Shown: piece by piece, positions 8,396 through 17,445 of the stretch | Position numbering within the stretch: position 1 is the stretch's first letter | Layout: each line of letters begins with the position of its first letter | DNA from: CADEEN01 sp963783785 | Lineage (GTDB): Bacteria; Pseudomonadota; Gammaproteobacteria; Burkholderiales; Burkholderiaceae_C | NCBI GenBank assembly: GCA_963783785.1 | Contig: CAWAOQ010000006.1 | Coordinates: forward strand, 186,001-250,000 | DNA: 64,000 nt | Direction: 5' to 3' | Notes under the pieces: generated by a model | Seen by the model: the letters and a program-made list of their open reading frames with translations, nothing else | The model's database searches: none | Told to the model about the DNA's origin: nothing | Program-made: the position numbers and the translations under genes

Positions 8396-9616
8396 CTAGG
8401 CGTGCGCGGCACGCAGCTTCAGCGAGAACTCCCGCAGCGCGGCGACGCCACTGTCCTCGGCGCGCTTGCACCAGGCCTGCAGATCGACCACCAACTGGTC
8501 GGCCGACACGTTGGTACGCGTCCAGAGCTGACGCAGTTCCTCGCGCATCGCGACCAGCTTGGCCAGCGTCGGGCTTTGCGCCAGGGCCTGAGCCACCTGC
8601 GGTTTCACCCCTTGCGGAATCCTGTCGTCGTCGCGGTGCAGCCAGCGCTTGGCCAAGCGCATTTCGGACCAGCGGGCACTGTTCTTCGCCCCCTGCGCCT
8701 TGAGCTTTTCCAGCTCGGCGCCCACCGTGTGCTTGAGGGTCGCGGCGTATTGCGCCATGACCTCGTAGCGGTTGGCGATCAGCGCATCGAGCGTCTTGCC
8801 GTCGGCTGCGCGCACGGCGCCCAGTTCCAGCTTCGGCGGCGTCTTGCGGACCTTGGCCAGGCCCAGCATCTCGAGACCGCGTATGTAGCCCCAGCCGAGG
8901 TCGAATTCATACGGCTTGACCGAAAACTTTGCCGATGTCGGATAGGTGTGGTGGTTGTTGTGCAACTCCTCGCCGCCGATCATGACGCCCCAAGGCGACA
9001 CATTGGTCGAGGCATCCGGTGCCTCGAAATTGCGGTACCCCCACCAGTGGCCGATGCCGTTGATGATGCCGGCGGCATTGATCGGGATCCACATCATCTG
9101 CACTGCCCACACCGCGGCGCCGATGGCGCCGAACAGCCACAGGTCGATGATCAGCATCACCCCCACGCCTTCCCATGAGTAGCGCGTGTACAGGTTGCGT
9201 TCGATCCAGTCGTCAGGCGTCTGGCGGCCGTACTTCTCCAGCGTCTCCTGGTTCTTGGCTTCGGCACGGTAGAGCTCACTGCCTTCGAGCAACACCTTCT
9301 TGATGCCGCGCGTCTGCGGGCTGTGCGGGTCTTCGTCGGTTTCGCACTTGGCGTGGTGCTTGCGGTGGATGGCGACCCATTCCTTGGTCACCATGCCGGT
9401 GGTCAGCCACAGCCAGAAGCGGAAGAAGTGCGAGGGCAGCGCGTGCAACTCGAGCGCGCGGTGCGCCTGCGCCCGGTGCAGGAAGATCGTTACCGCGGCA
9501 ATCGTGATGTGAGTCATCGCCAGCGTCACCAGCAAGACCTGCCACCAAGTTGCGGCCAGCGCGCCGTTCGCCAGCCAATCGACCAGCGCGTCGCGCACCA
9601 AGATCATCGTTTCCAT
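8396..9616 (-). CDS. Membrane fatty-acid (acyl-CoA type) desaturase
   Basis: A 406-residue integral membrane di-iron desaturase with the three histidine boxes in order: HRAQAHR (about residue 48), HRKHH (about 86) and HNNHH (about 220), plus flanking hydrophobic segments. This is the acyl-CoA / phospholipid delta-9-like family, so it probably introduces a cis double bond into membrane acyl chains. The C-terminal ~150 residues are a soluble, basic extension typical of betaproteobacterial members. The gene is monocistronic and convergent with rpmG. Its unsaturated product would be a substrate for the CFA-type methyltransferase at 40.6 kb (inference). Confidence 0.88.
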   Translation of the reverse strand: METMILVRDALVDWLANGALAATWWQVLLVTLAMTHITIAAVTIFLHRAQAHRALELHALPSHFFRFWLWLTTGMVTKEWVAIHRKHHAKCETDEDPHSPQTRGIKKVLLEGSELYRAEAKNQETLEKYGRQTPDDWIERNLYTRYSWEGVGVMLIIDLWLFGAIGAAVWAVQMMWIPINAAGIINGIGHWWGYRNFEAPDASTNVSPWGVMIGGEELHNNHHTYPTSAKFSVKPYEFDLGWGYIRGLEMLGLAKVRKTPPKLELGAVRAADGKTLDALIANRYEVMAQYAATLKHTVGAELEKLKAQGAKNSARWSEMRLAKRWLHRDDDRIPQGVKPQVAQALAQSPTLAKLVAMREELRQLWTRTNVSADQLVVDLQAWCKRAEDSGVAALREFSLKLRAAHA

Positions 9617-9722
9617 TCGTATCCTTTGTCGAGATCCGACATTGTAGGGGGGTCGGCCGGCCTGAGCGCCGTATTAACGCGTATCGGCGCGCTCACAATG
9701 GCCACCGCAAATGGCGGCGAGC

Positions 9723-10982
9723 TCAGGTTTTCTGCCAGACAGCGGCAAAAAAGCCGTCCGTTGCGTGCAGATGGGGCCACAAGCGCAAATTGCCGTCCTG
9801 CACGAGCGATGCCGCGCCGGGCACCTTGAGATCGGTCAAGAGCACATCCACCGCGAGGCGGGCGAAACCGGGATGCGCCGCGACGAAGGCCGCGCAGACA
9901 GCCTCGTTTTCGCTGGCCAGCAGGCTGCAGGTGGCGTAGACGAGCCGGCCGCCGGGCTTCAGCAGCCTTGCCGCGCCAGCCAGGATCGCCGTCTGCTTGG
10001 CGTTCAGTTCCTGCACCGCCTTCGGCGACTGGCGCCACTTCAGGTCGGGATTGCGGCGCAGCGTGCCCAGCCCCGAGCAGGGCGCATCGACGAGCACGCG
10101 GTCGATCTTGCCAGCCAGTCGCTTGATGCGCTCGTCGCGTTCATGGGCGATCTGCACCGGATACACATTGGACAGCCCGCTGCGCGCCAGCCGCGGCTTC
10201 AGCGCCTCCAGTCGATGGCCGGCCACGTCGAAGGCGTACAGCCGGCCGGTGTTGCGCATCGCGGCGCCGAGCGCCAGCGTCTTGCCGCCGGCGCCGGCGC
10301 AGAAATCCACCACCATCTCGCCGCGCTTGGCGTCCGTCAGCAGTGCCAGCAACTGGCTTCCTTCGTCCTGCACCTCGACCTCGCCGCCGGTGAACAGCGG
10401 CAGCTTCTGCAGCGCCGGCCGGCCCTGCACACGCAGGCCCCAGGGCGAGTACGGTGTCGGCACGGCCTCGATGCCGGCCGCGGCCAGTGCCGCTTGTGCC
10501 GCCTCGCGCTTGGTCTTCAGCACGTTGACGCGCAAGTCCAGTGGCGCCGTCTCGTCGAGACTCGCCACCAGGGCCCAGAAACCCTCATCGCCCAGTTGGG
10601 CCTGCAACGGCTGCGCGATCCAGTCGGGCAGGTTGTGGCGCAGCTTGGGGGCCAGCGTGTTGCGGTCGATGGCCTGCACTTGCTCGAGCCACTTCTGCTC
10701 GTGCGGTGCCAGCGCCGCGCGCAGGAACGCTGCGTCGCCGGCCCAGCCCACGATCGCCAGCCGGCGCTCGAGCGGCCCGCTGCCGCTTTGCGCCAGGTGC
10801 TGGAACAGCAGGCGCCGGCGCAGCACCGAGTAGGCCGTCTCGGCCAGCGTATGGCGCTCGCGCGGCCCGAGCTCGCGGTGCTGGCGCAGGAAGAACGACA
10901 CGATGTTGTCGGCCGGCGCGTCGAACTTGAGCACCGCGCCGATCAGTTCGGTGCAGGCCTCCAGCAGAGCTTTGGGATGCAT
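9723..10982 (-). CDS. rsmB: RsmB/NOP-family RNA (cytosine-C5) methyltransferase
   Basis: SAM-dependent m5C methylase, most likely acting on 16S rRNA. The 419-residue protein has an N-terminal helical part, then the methyltransferase core: motif I VVDFCAGAGGKTLALGAAM, motif IV VDAPCSGLGTLRRNPDLKW with its cysteine, and motif VI YATCSLLASEN with the catalytic cysteine. The N-terminal part is not a clear NusB fold, so this could be one of the additional RsmB-like paralogues of Burkholderiales rather than the canonical enzyme. purN lies eight bases upstream on the same strand. Confidence 0.85.
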   Translation of the reverse strand: MHPKALLEACTELIGAVLKFDAPADNIVSFFLRQHRELGPRERHTLAETAYSVLRRRLLFQHLAQSGSGPLERRLAIVGWAGDAAFLRAALAPHEQKWLEQVQAIDRNTLAPKLRHNLPDWIAQPLQAQLGDEGFWALVASLDETAPLDLRVNVLKTKREAAQAALAAAGIEAVPTPYSPWGLRVQGRPALQKLPLFTGGEVEVQDEGSQLLALLTDAKRGEMVVDFCAGAGGKTLALGAAMRNTGRLYAFDVAGHRLEALKPRLARSGLSNVYPVQIAHERDERIKRLAGKIDRVLVDAPCSGLGTLRRNPDLKWRQSPKAVQELNAKQTAILAGAARLLKPGGRLVYATCSLLASENEAVCAAFVAAHPGFARLAVDVLLTDLKVPGAASLVQDGNLRLWPHLHATDGFFAAVWQKT

Positions 10983-10989
10983 GGCGACC

Positions 10990-11613
10990 CTACAGGAGTT
11001 GGGTTGTGCCGGCCTTGTGCGTGACGATGCCGCGTTCGAGCCGCAACTGTCCCTCGACGAACCATCGCACCGCCAGCGGGTAGATCACGTGCTCGCGCGC
11101 CAGCACGCGGGCGGCGAGCGTGTCCTCGTCGTCGCCCGGCAGCACCGGCACCGCGGCCTGCGCGACGATCGGGCCGTGGTCGAGTTCGGCGGTCACGAAG
11201 TGCACCGTTGCGCCGGCCAGCTTGCAGCCGGCCTCGATCGCGCGGCGGTGCGTGTGCAGGCCCGGGAAGGCCGGCAGCAGCGACGGGTGGATGTTGAGCA
11301 TGCGGCCTTCGTAGCGGCGCACGAAGCCGGCGCCGAGGATGCGCATGAAGCCCGCCAGCACCACCAGGTCGGGGCGGTGGGCGTCGATCGCGTCGGCCAG
11401 CGCCGCGTCGAAGGCGTCGCGGCTGGCGAATGCGCGGTGGTCGACCACCGCGGTGGCAATGCCGCGCTGCTGCGCAAACGCCAACCCCGCGGCGTCCGGC
11501 CGGTTGGCGATCACCGCCACCACCTGCGCCGGCCAGCCTTCGGCCGCGCAGCGCAGCGCGATCGCCTGCATGTTCGAGCCGCGACCGGAGATGAGGATGA
11601 CGATGCGTTTCAC
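10990..11613 (-). CDS. purN: Phosphoribosylglycinamide formyltransferase (GART)
   Basis: Transfers a formyl group from 10-formyl-THF to GAR in purine synthesis. The 207-residue protein has the N-terminal ISGRGSNMQAI phosphate loop, the catalytic NIHPSLLPAFPGLHTHRRA (Asn and His), and the LDHGPIVAQAAVPV stretch with the catalytic Asp. ATG 11613 gives the family start MKRIVILISGRGSN. It is the first gene of a two-gene unit with the downstream RsmB-type methylase and is divergent from trpS. Confidence 0.95.
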   Translation of the reverse strand: MKRIVILISGRGSNMQAIALRCAAEGWPAQVVAVIANRPDAAGLAFAQQRGIATAVVDHRAFASRDAFDAALADAIDAHRPDLVVLAGFMRILGAGFVRRYEGRMLNIHPSLLPAFPGLHTHRRAIEAGCKLAGATVHFVTAELDHGPIVAQAAVPVLPGDDEDTLAARVLAREHVIYPLAVRWFVEGQLRLERGIVTHKAGTTQLL

Positions 11614-11683
11614 GTGCGGCGGGCCAGACTGGCGCGCGAGTGTAGCCGCCTAGAATCGCGCCTTCGATCCCTCGGCCCGCACG

Positions 11684-12893
11684 ATGAAGTCTCGCGTCCT
11701 CTCCGGCATGCGCCCCACCGGCGCCATGCACCTCGGCCATTACCACGGCGCCCTGAAGAACTGGGTGCGCCTGCAGGAGGAGTACGACTGCTTCTTCTTC
11801 GTCGCCGATTGGCATGCGCTGACCACGCACTACGAAGAGCGCGGCGTGATGGAGCGCTACGTCTACGAGATGGTCACCGACTGGCTGGCCGCCGGGCTGG
11901 ACCCCGAGCGCTGCACGATCTTCATCCAGAGCCGGCTGCCCGAGCACGCCGAGCTGTTCACGTTGCTGGCGATGGGCACGCCGCTGGGCTGGCTCGAGCG
12001 CGTGCCGACCTACAAGGACCAGATCGAGAAGCTGAAGGACCGCGACCTCGCCACCTACGGCTTCCTCGGCTACCCGCTGCTGCAGGCCGCCGACATCCTG
12101 ATCTACCGCGCCACCTACGTGCCGGTCGGCGAAGACCAGAGCTCGCACGTCGAGCTCACGCGCGAAGTGGCGCGCCGCTTCAACCACCTCTACGGGCGGC
12201 CGGGCGATTTCGAGGCCAAGGTCGCCGCCGCCATCGCCAAGCTGCCCAAGGACGACGCGCGCTATCTCGAGAAGCAGCGCAAGGCCTACGGCGAAAGCGG
12301 CAGCGCCGAGGCACTGGCCAAGGGCGAAGGCTTGGTCGCCAAGGCTGCCGCGCAACATCGCCGGCTGGAGCAGCGACGACAGCGAACTCCTGCTCGGCCA
12401 CCTGAAGGGCAGCGGTCGGACCATCCTGACCGAGCCGCAGGCGCTGCACACCGAGGTGAAGAAGCTGCCCGGCCTGGACGGCACCAAGATGAGCAAGAGC
12501 TACGGCAACGCGATCGCGATGCGCGAAGAGCCGGCCGTGGTGAAGCAGAAGATCCAGACCATGCCGACCGACCCGGCGCGCGTACGCCGCAGCGACCCGG
12601 GCAACCCCGAGCGCTGCACGGTGTGGCAGTTCCACCAGCTCTACTCGAACGCCGAGACGAAGGACTGGGTGGTCAAGGGCTGCACCACCGCCGGCATCGG
12701 CTGCCTCGAATGCAAGCAGCCGGTGATCGATGCCATGATTGCCGAGCAGCAGCCGTGGCGCGAGCGTGCCGAGCAATACCTCGCCAACCCCAAGCAGGTG
12801 CACTGGATCGTCGAGATGGGCACCGAGCGCGCGCGCACGATCGCCAAGCAGACGATGAAAGACGTGCGCGACGCGATGGGCCTGGCTTACTGA
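11684..12893 (+). CDS. trpS: Tryptophan-tRNA ligase, with one frame change
   Basis: Class I aminoacyl-tRNA synthetase charging tRNA-Trp. The N-terminal part (from MKSRVLSGMRPTG) has the HIGH motif as HLGH; the C-terminal part has KMSKSYGN and ends MGLAY at 12893. The two halves are in different frames: the first runs up to about 12350, and the second resumes at NIAGWSSDDSELLLGHLKG (12354 on), one base later, inside GCCGCGC. The shifted reading restores a complete ~400-residue TrpS of betaproteobacterial type. Because this enzyme is normally essential, a sequencing error is the likeliest explanation unless a second trpS exists. Confidence 0.88.
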
Positions 12894-12919
12894 CTCGCTG
12901 CAGGCCCGGGCCCACCCTC

Positions 12920-13603
12920 ATGACGCTGCAAACCATCGAACTGCATCCCGGCGGCACGCCTGCCGCCACCATCATCGTGCTGCACGGCCTCGGCGCCGAC
13001 GGCACCGACTTCCAGCCGCTGGCCGACGAGATGGATCTCGCCGCCGTCGGCCCGGTGCGCTGGGTGCTGCCGCGCGCGCCGGTGCGCCCGGTCACGCTCA
13101 ACAACGGCTACCGCATGCGCGCGTGGTACGACATCCTCGGCAGCGAACTCGAGCGCGCGGGCGCCAAGCGCGAAGACGAGGCCGGGCTGCGCGAGTCGTT
13201 CGGCCTGGTGCAGCGACTGATCGACCGCGAACTCGCGCAAGGCGTGCCGGCCCAACGCATCGTGCTGGCCGGCTTCAGCCAGGGTTGTGCGGTGGCGCTG
13301 GGCGCCGGGTTGCGCTACCCGCAGCGGCTGGCGGGGCTGGCCGGCCTGTCGGGCTACCTGCCGCTGGCCGACACCACGGCCCGCGAGCGCCACACGGCCA
13401 ACGTCGGCGTGCCGATCTTCCTCGGCCACGGCACGCGCGACGCCGTGGTCCCGCACGCGCGAGGCGTGGCCTCGCGCGATGCCCTCAGCACACTGGGCTA
13501 CCGCGTCGAGTGGCACGAGTACCCGATGGAGCACTCGGTGAGCCTGGAAGAGATCGCCGACTTCAACCGCTGGCTGCTGGCCGTGCTGCGGCCGCCAGCC
13601 TGA
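12920..13603 (+). CDS. Alpha/beta hydrolase, carboxylesterase/phospholipase (YpfH/EstB-like)
   Basis: A 227-residue cytoplasmic esterase of the acyl-protein-thioesterase-like family. The N-terminus carries the oxyanion motif LHGLGADGTDF; the nucleophile elbow is GFSQG (Ser about residue 116); the acid is in GHGTRDAVV and the histidine in MEHSVS near the C-terminus. The family cleaves short acyl esters; the natural substrate is unknown. It starts 26 bases after trpS and is probably cotranscribed with it. Confidence 0.9.
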   Translation: MTLQTIELHPGGTPAATIIVLHGLGADGTDFQPLADEMDLAAVGPVRWVLPRAPVRPVTLNNGYRMRAWYDILGSELERAGAKREDEAGLRESFGLVQRLIDRELAQGVPAQRIVLAGFSQGCAVALGAGLRYPQRLAGLAGLSGYLPLADTTARERHTANVGVPIFLGHGTRDAVVPHARGVASRDALSTLGYRVEWHEYPMEHSVSLEEIADFNRWLLAVLRPPA

Positions 13604-14134
13604 GCGTCACGGACGCCTTCGCCGGCGGGTTGGTGCTCAACAGCCTGCTGTCGCTGTGGTTGATGCAGCGCTTCGGCCTGTCGCTGGCCGCGGCCGGCGT
13701 GTTCTTCTTCTGCGCCGGGCTGCTCGCCGCCGCTTCGCAACTGGCTGCGCCGGTGCTGGCGCGGCGCATCGGCTTGGTCAACACGATGGTCCTCACCCAT
13801 CTGCCGGCCAACGTCTGCCTGGTCGCCGCGGCGCTCGCACCGACGCTGCCGCTGGTGCTGGCGCTGCTTCTGGTGCGAGCATTGCTGTCGCAGATGGACG
13901 TGCCCACGCGCACCGCGTACGTGATGAGCGTGGTGACGCCGGCCGAGCGCGCAGCGGCCGCCAGCTTCACCGCGGTGCCGCGCAGCCTGGCCGCCACGGC
14001 CAGCCCGGCGCTGGCTGGTGCGCTGTTCGCGGGCGGTTGGCTGGCAACGCCGCTGGTACTGTGCGGGGTGCTGAAGATCGGCTACGACCTCGCGCTGTGG
14101 GCGCCTGCCGTCGCCAGCCATTGCAAGGCGAATG
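13597..14134 (+). pseudogene. 5'-truncated MFS transporter (C-terminal half only)
   Basis: Directly after the esterase stop, in another frame, is SVTDAFAGGLVLNSLLSLWLMQRFGLS..., which matches the start of the second six-helix bundle of an MFS carrier; it continues through QMDVPTRTAYVMSVVTPAERAAAASF to about 14130. The N-terminal six helices are absent and there is no start codon or ribosome site, so this looks like a deletion remnant. The frame also runs open into thpR without a stop, although an ATGA at 14132 would be the natural junction, so an indel lies near the end as well. Confidence 0.7.
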
Positions 14135-14670
14135 AGCCCCGTGCCCGCTCCGCCCTCCGTCGCACCCCCGCCACGCCCGCCTTCGCGCGCCTGTTCCTCG
14201 CGCTGTGGCCCGGGCCGGCGGCGTTGCGTGCGCTGGCCGCGTGGCAGCGCCAATGGACCTGGCCGCGCGCGCGGCCGTCGTGCCGGCCGAGCGTCTGCAC
14301 CTGACGCTGCACTTCATCGGCCCGGTGCCGACCGCGCGGCTGCCCGAGTTGGTGCACGGCCTGGCGGTGCCGATGCGGCGCTTCGATCTCGCGCTTCGGC
14401 CACGCCGAGGTCTGGCCGCGAGGGCTGGCCGTGCTGTGCGCCGATGCGGTGCCCGGACCGCTGGCAGACCTGCACGCCCAGCTGCAAGCCGCGCTGCAGC
14501 GGCTGGCGCTGCCGGTGGAGACCCGGCCGTTCCGCCCGCACGTCACGTTGGCTCGCAAGGCACGGGGCGCCGTGCCGCCGGCCGAGCCGCTGCGCCTGAA
14601 CTGGCGCGCCGCCGGCTATGCGCTGGTGCAATCGCAGGGCGGCTACCGCACGCTGCAGCACTACCGCTGA
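14132..14670 (+). pseudogene. thpR: RNA 2',3'-cyclic phosphodiesterase (ThpR/LigT-like), several frame changes
   Basis: 2H phosphoesterase family. The pieces are in order but in different frames: PAFARLFLALWPGPAALRALA (near 14170), LHLTLHFIGPVPTARL with the first HxT motif (near 14300), and HVTLARKARG with the second HxT (near 14540), ending LQHYR at 14670. At least two, probably three, single-base changes are needed (near 14150, in the GCGCGCGC run near 14275, and near 14395) to restore one ~180-residue protein. Either a decaying gene or a cluster of base-calling errors in GC repeats. Confidence 0.72.
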
Positions 14671-14679
14671 CGGGCCGCT

Positions 14680-15681
14680 TCAGAGCCCCAGCGTTGCCAT
14701 CTGCTTGTCGGGATAGCGGTTGCCGGCCGTCGCGCCGGGCGGGAACGCCTGCGACAGCGCGGCGATCTCGTCGGCGGTCAGAGCCACGTCGAGCGCAGCG
14801 CAGTTCTGCTCGAGGTAGGCGCGGCGCTTGGTGCCGGGGATCGGCACGATGTCGTCACCCTGCGCCAGCAGCCAGGCCAGCGCCACCTGCGCCGGCGTGC
14901 AGCCCCTGGCCGCCGCGATGCGCTCCAGCGGTGCCAGCAACTCGGCGTTGCGGCCGAGGTTGTCGCTGCCGAAGCGCGGGTGATCGCGGCGGCGGTCGGT
15001 GGGCAGCAGCGCGTCGAGCGTCTTGATCGTCGCCGTCAGGAAGCCGCGGCCGAGCGGCGAGTAGGCCATGAAACCGATGCCGAGTTCGCGGCACACCGGC
15101 AGGATCTCGGTCTCGACGTCGCGGCTCCACAGCGAGTACTCCGTCTCCAGCGCCGCGATCGGGTGCACGCGGTGCGCCCGGCGCAGCGTCGACACGCCGG
15201 CCTCCGAGAGTTGCAGGTGACGCACCTTGCCCTGCTCGACCAGCCGCTTCATCGCGCCGACGGTGTCTTCGATCGGCACCGTCTTGTCCACGCGGTGCAA
15301 GCCATAGACGTCGATCACGTCGACGCCCAGCCGCTGCAAGCTCTTGTCGCAGGCCTGCGGCACGTAGTCGGGATGTCCACCGCTGAGCGCCGGCGCCGCG
15401 GCCTCGCCGCCGCGAGCGGCCAGCGCCAGGTTGCCGAACTTGGTGGCCACCAGCACCTGGCTGCGCCGGCCCTTGATGGCCCGCCCGACCAGCGCTTCGT
15501 TGGCGCCGTTGCCGTAGGCGTCCGACGTGACGATCAGGTTGACGCCGAGGTCGATGGCGCGCTGGATGGTGGCGACGGATTCCTCGTCGTCGGGCGTGCC
15601 GTAGCTGATCGACATGCCCATGCAGCCCAGCCCCAGCGCCGACACCCTCGGCCCGTTGCGTCCCAACTGGCGTTGTTGCAT
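14680..15681 (-). CDS. Aldo/keto reductase with substituted catalytic Asp
   Basis: A 333-residue (alpha/beta)8 NADPH reductase of the AKR13-like group. Seen: RVSALGLGCMGMS at the start, the lysine of the tetrad in VLVATKFG, histidine in YGLHRVD, and NADPH-site IPGTKRRAYLEQN near the end. The usual LIDTSDAYG segment reads LIVTSDAYG: the catalytic Asp position holds Val (codon GTC), while the following Tyr is kept. Start ATG 15681 is chosen because GGGAGG lies just upstream. A real enzyme of changed chemistry or a base error are both possible. Confidence 0.88.
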   Translation of the reverse strand: MQQRQLGRNGPRVSALGLGCMGMSISYGTPDDEESVATIQRAIDLGVNLIVTSDAYGNGANEALVGRAIKGRRSQVLVATKFGNLALAARGGEAAAPALSGGHPDYVPQACDKSLQRLGVDVIDVYGLHRVDKTVPIEDTVGAMKRLVEQGKVRHLQLSEAGVSTLRRAHRVHPIAALETEYSLWSRDVETEILPVCRELGIGFMAYSPLGRGFLTATIKTLDALLPTDRRRDHPRFGSDNLGRNAELLAPLERIAAARGCTPAQVALAWLLAQGDDIVPIPGTKRRAYLEQNCAALDVALTADEIAALSQAFPPGATAGNRYPDKQMATLGL

Positions 15682-15795
15682 TGCGCGCCTCCCTTGATGA
15701 ATGTTCACCAGACCGCCGGCATCGCGCCGCTGCCAAGCCAATATAGCGCCCCTACACTGCAGCCGCGGCGCCGCGGCGGTGCCGGGAGCCGATTC

Positions 15796-16291
15796 ATGCT
15801 GGCGTCAAGAATCGAACTGCTGCAGAGCATGCCGATCTTCGGTGCGACGCGCGAAGACACGCTGCAGTTCCTGCTGGCGCAGGTGCGCACGGTGGCGGTG
15901 CCGACCGGCGAATACTTCTTTCGCGAGAACGACGCCGCCAGCTCGATGTTCGTGCTCGAAGCCGGCCGTGCGACGGTGGTCAAGAACTGGCAGGGCCGTG
16001 GGCTGGTGCTGCACAGCCTGGGCGCCGGCGATTGCTTCGGCGAAATGGCGCTGATGGATCTGTGCCCGCGCAGCGCCTCGGTCCTTGCCGAGGAGGACTG
16101 CCGTGCGATCGAACTCACCGCGGCCGACCTGTTGCGGCTGTTCGAGCGCGACGCCGAGCAGTTTGCGCTGATCCAGATGAACATCGGGCGCGAGGTCTGC
16201 CGACGCCTGCGCGCCACCGACGACCTGCTGTTCCGCGCCACGATGGGCGAAACAGCAGTCGGGGCTGGATTCGGTGTTTCTCGGCGCCTGA
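15796..16291 (+). CDS. Cyclic-nucleotide-binding-domain protein (no DNA-binding domain)
   Basis: A ~160-residue single-domain protein starting MLASRIELLQSMPIFG and containing a complete cNMP-binding fold (TGEYFFRENDAASSMFVLEAG, GAGDCFGEMALMDLCPRSASVLAEEDC). There is no C-terminal helix-turn-helix, so it may be a stand-alone sensor or a subunit-like partner. The frame stays open to 16683 over the next gene; a one-base shift near 16250 would give the C-terminus QQSGLDSVFLGA and a stop at 16289-16291, which I think is the true end (inference). Confidence 0.7.
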
Positions 16292-16343
16292 CCGTTCAGG
16301 CTGTACGCTCCGGCATCCCCTGGCAAAGCTACCGACATCGCTC

Positions 16344-17036
16344 ATGCTCAGCCGCTTCAAACCTGTTTCGTTCGACCCCCACGCTCGGCGGCGCCCCCGC
16401 TGGCACGTGCCGCGGTGGCTGGTGCTGCTGCTGCTCGGCATCGCGTTCGGCGCCGCGGGCGTCGTCTTCGTCCAGGAGCGCTTCCTGCCGCCGCGGCTGT
16501 CGGCCGACGCCGGGGACAAGCTGCGCAGCGCGTTCGAGCAGGCCGACGCCGAGCGGCTGCGGCTCCAGGCCGCGCTCGGCGACGTCACGAAGCAACTCGA
16601 GACAGCGGTCGCCGACAAGCAGCGCGCCAGCGCCGAACTCGCCGTCGGCCGCGCGATGGCCGAGCGGCTGCGCGACGACATGACCGCCGTGATCGACTCG
16701 CTGCCACCCGATCCGCGCGGCGGCAGCGTCGAGGTGCGTGCCGGACGCTTCGCCGCAAAGGGCGGCGCATTGGGCTACGACGTGCTGCTCACGCGCGAAC
16801 GCCAGACCGCCAAGCCGCTCACCGGCGTGATGCAACTCATCCTGGCTGGCGAATCGGCGCGGGGTGGCGAAACCACCATCACGCTGAAGCCGGTCGAGCT
16901 GTCGATCGGCAGCCACGCGATCGTGCGCGGCAGCCAGCCGCTGCCGGCGGGCTTCCAGCCGCGCCAGGCGACCGTGCAGGTGCTCGATCGCGCGGGCGGC
17001 AACGCCTTGGGCATGCGCGTGCTGCTGGTCAAGTAG
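16344..17036 (+). CDS. Membrane-anchored coiled-coil protein (DUF6776-like)
   Basis: A 230-residue protein of unknown function. One transmembrane helix (WLVLLLLGIAFGAAGVVFV, about residues 26-44) follows a basic N-terminus; residues ~65-115 are a coiled coil (LRSAFEQADAERLRLQAALGDV...); the rest is a predicted periplasmic beta-rich domain. The layout resembles the conserved Burkholderiales DUF6776 family, but this is from memory of the architecture. It follows the cyclic-nucleotide-binding gene on the same strand. Confidence 0.7.
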   Translation: MLSRFKPVSFDPHARRRPRWHVPRWLVLLLLGIAFGAAGVVFVQERFLPPRLSADAGDKLRSAFEQADAERLRLQAALGDVTKQLETAVADKQRASAELAVGRAMAERLRDDMTAVIDSLPPDPRGGSVEVRAGRFAAKGGALGYDVLLTRERQTAKPLTGVMQLILAGESARGGETTITLKPVELSIGSHAIVRGSQPLPAGFQPRQATVQVLDRAGGNALGMRVLLVK

Positions 17037-17063
17037 CCGCGCGCCCGCCAGTTGCCGCGCGGC

Positions 17064-17411
17064 CTACCGGGTGACGGGGGCGAGCCGGCCCACCGCGTCC
17101 GACGTTGGCGGATAGCGGTAGATCGTGTCGTTGAGGTAGCGCGTGACCTCCACGATGTCGGCCTCGCTCCACCACTGCCCGGCGGTGGCCTGCCAGCGCC
17201 GCACTTCGCCCTTCAGGCTGGCCCAATCGACGACGAGCTTCTTGTCGCGCCAATGCACCTGCGTGTTGTGGCAAGCGATGCAGTGCGTGTCATAGAGCAT
17301 CTGCCCGCGCGTGACAGTAGGCGCGCGAACCGCTGGCGCCTGTGACTCGGCCGTACCGCCGGCCAGCACCAACAGCATCGGCAGCATCGCGCGCACAAGC
17401 AGCCTCGGCAT
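17064..17411 (-). CDS. Small periplasmic cytochrome c-type protein
   Basis: A 115-residue secreted protein: signal peptide MPRLLVRAMLPMLLVLAGGTAES, then one haem-binding motif CIACH (about residue 49) with a short class-I-like fold ending in WWSEADIVEVTRYLNDTIYRYP. A methionine axial ligand is not obvious. ATG 17411 is selected because it begins the signal peptide; the open frame to 17555 is the shadow of the OYE gene. It lies 34 bases after the OYE-like gene on the same strand. Confidence 0.82.
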   Translation of the reverse strand: MPRLLVRAMLPMLLVLAGGTAESQAPAVRAPTVTRGQMLYDTHCIACHNTQVHWRDKKLVVDWASLKGEVRRWQATAGQWWSEADIVEVTRYLNDTIYRYPPTSDAVGRLAPVTR

Positions 17412-17445
17412 CGATCGGTCCAGGTTCCAGCGCAGACGCGGCACG

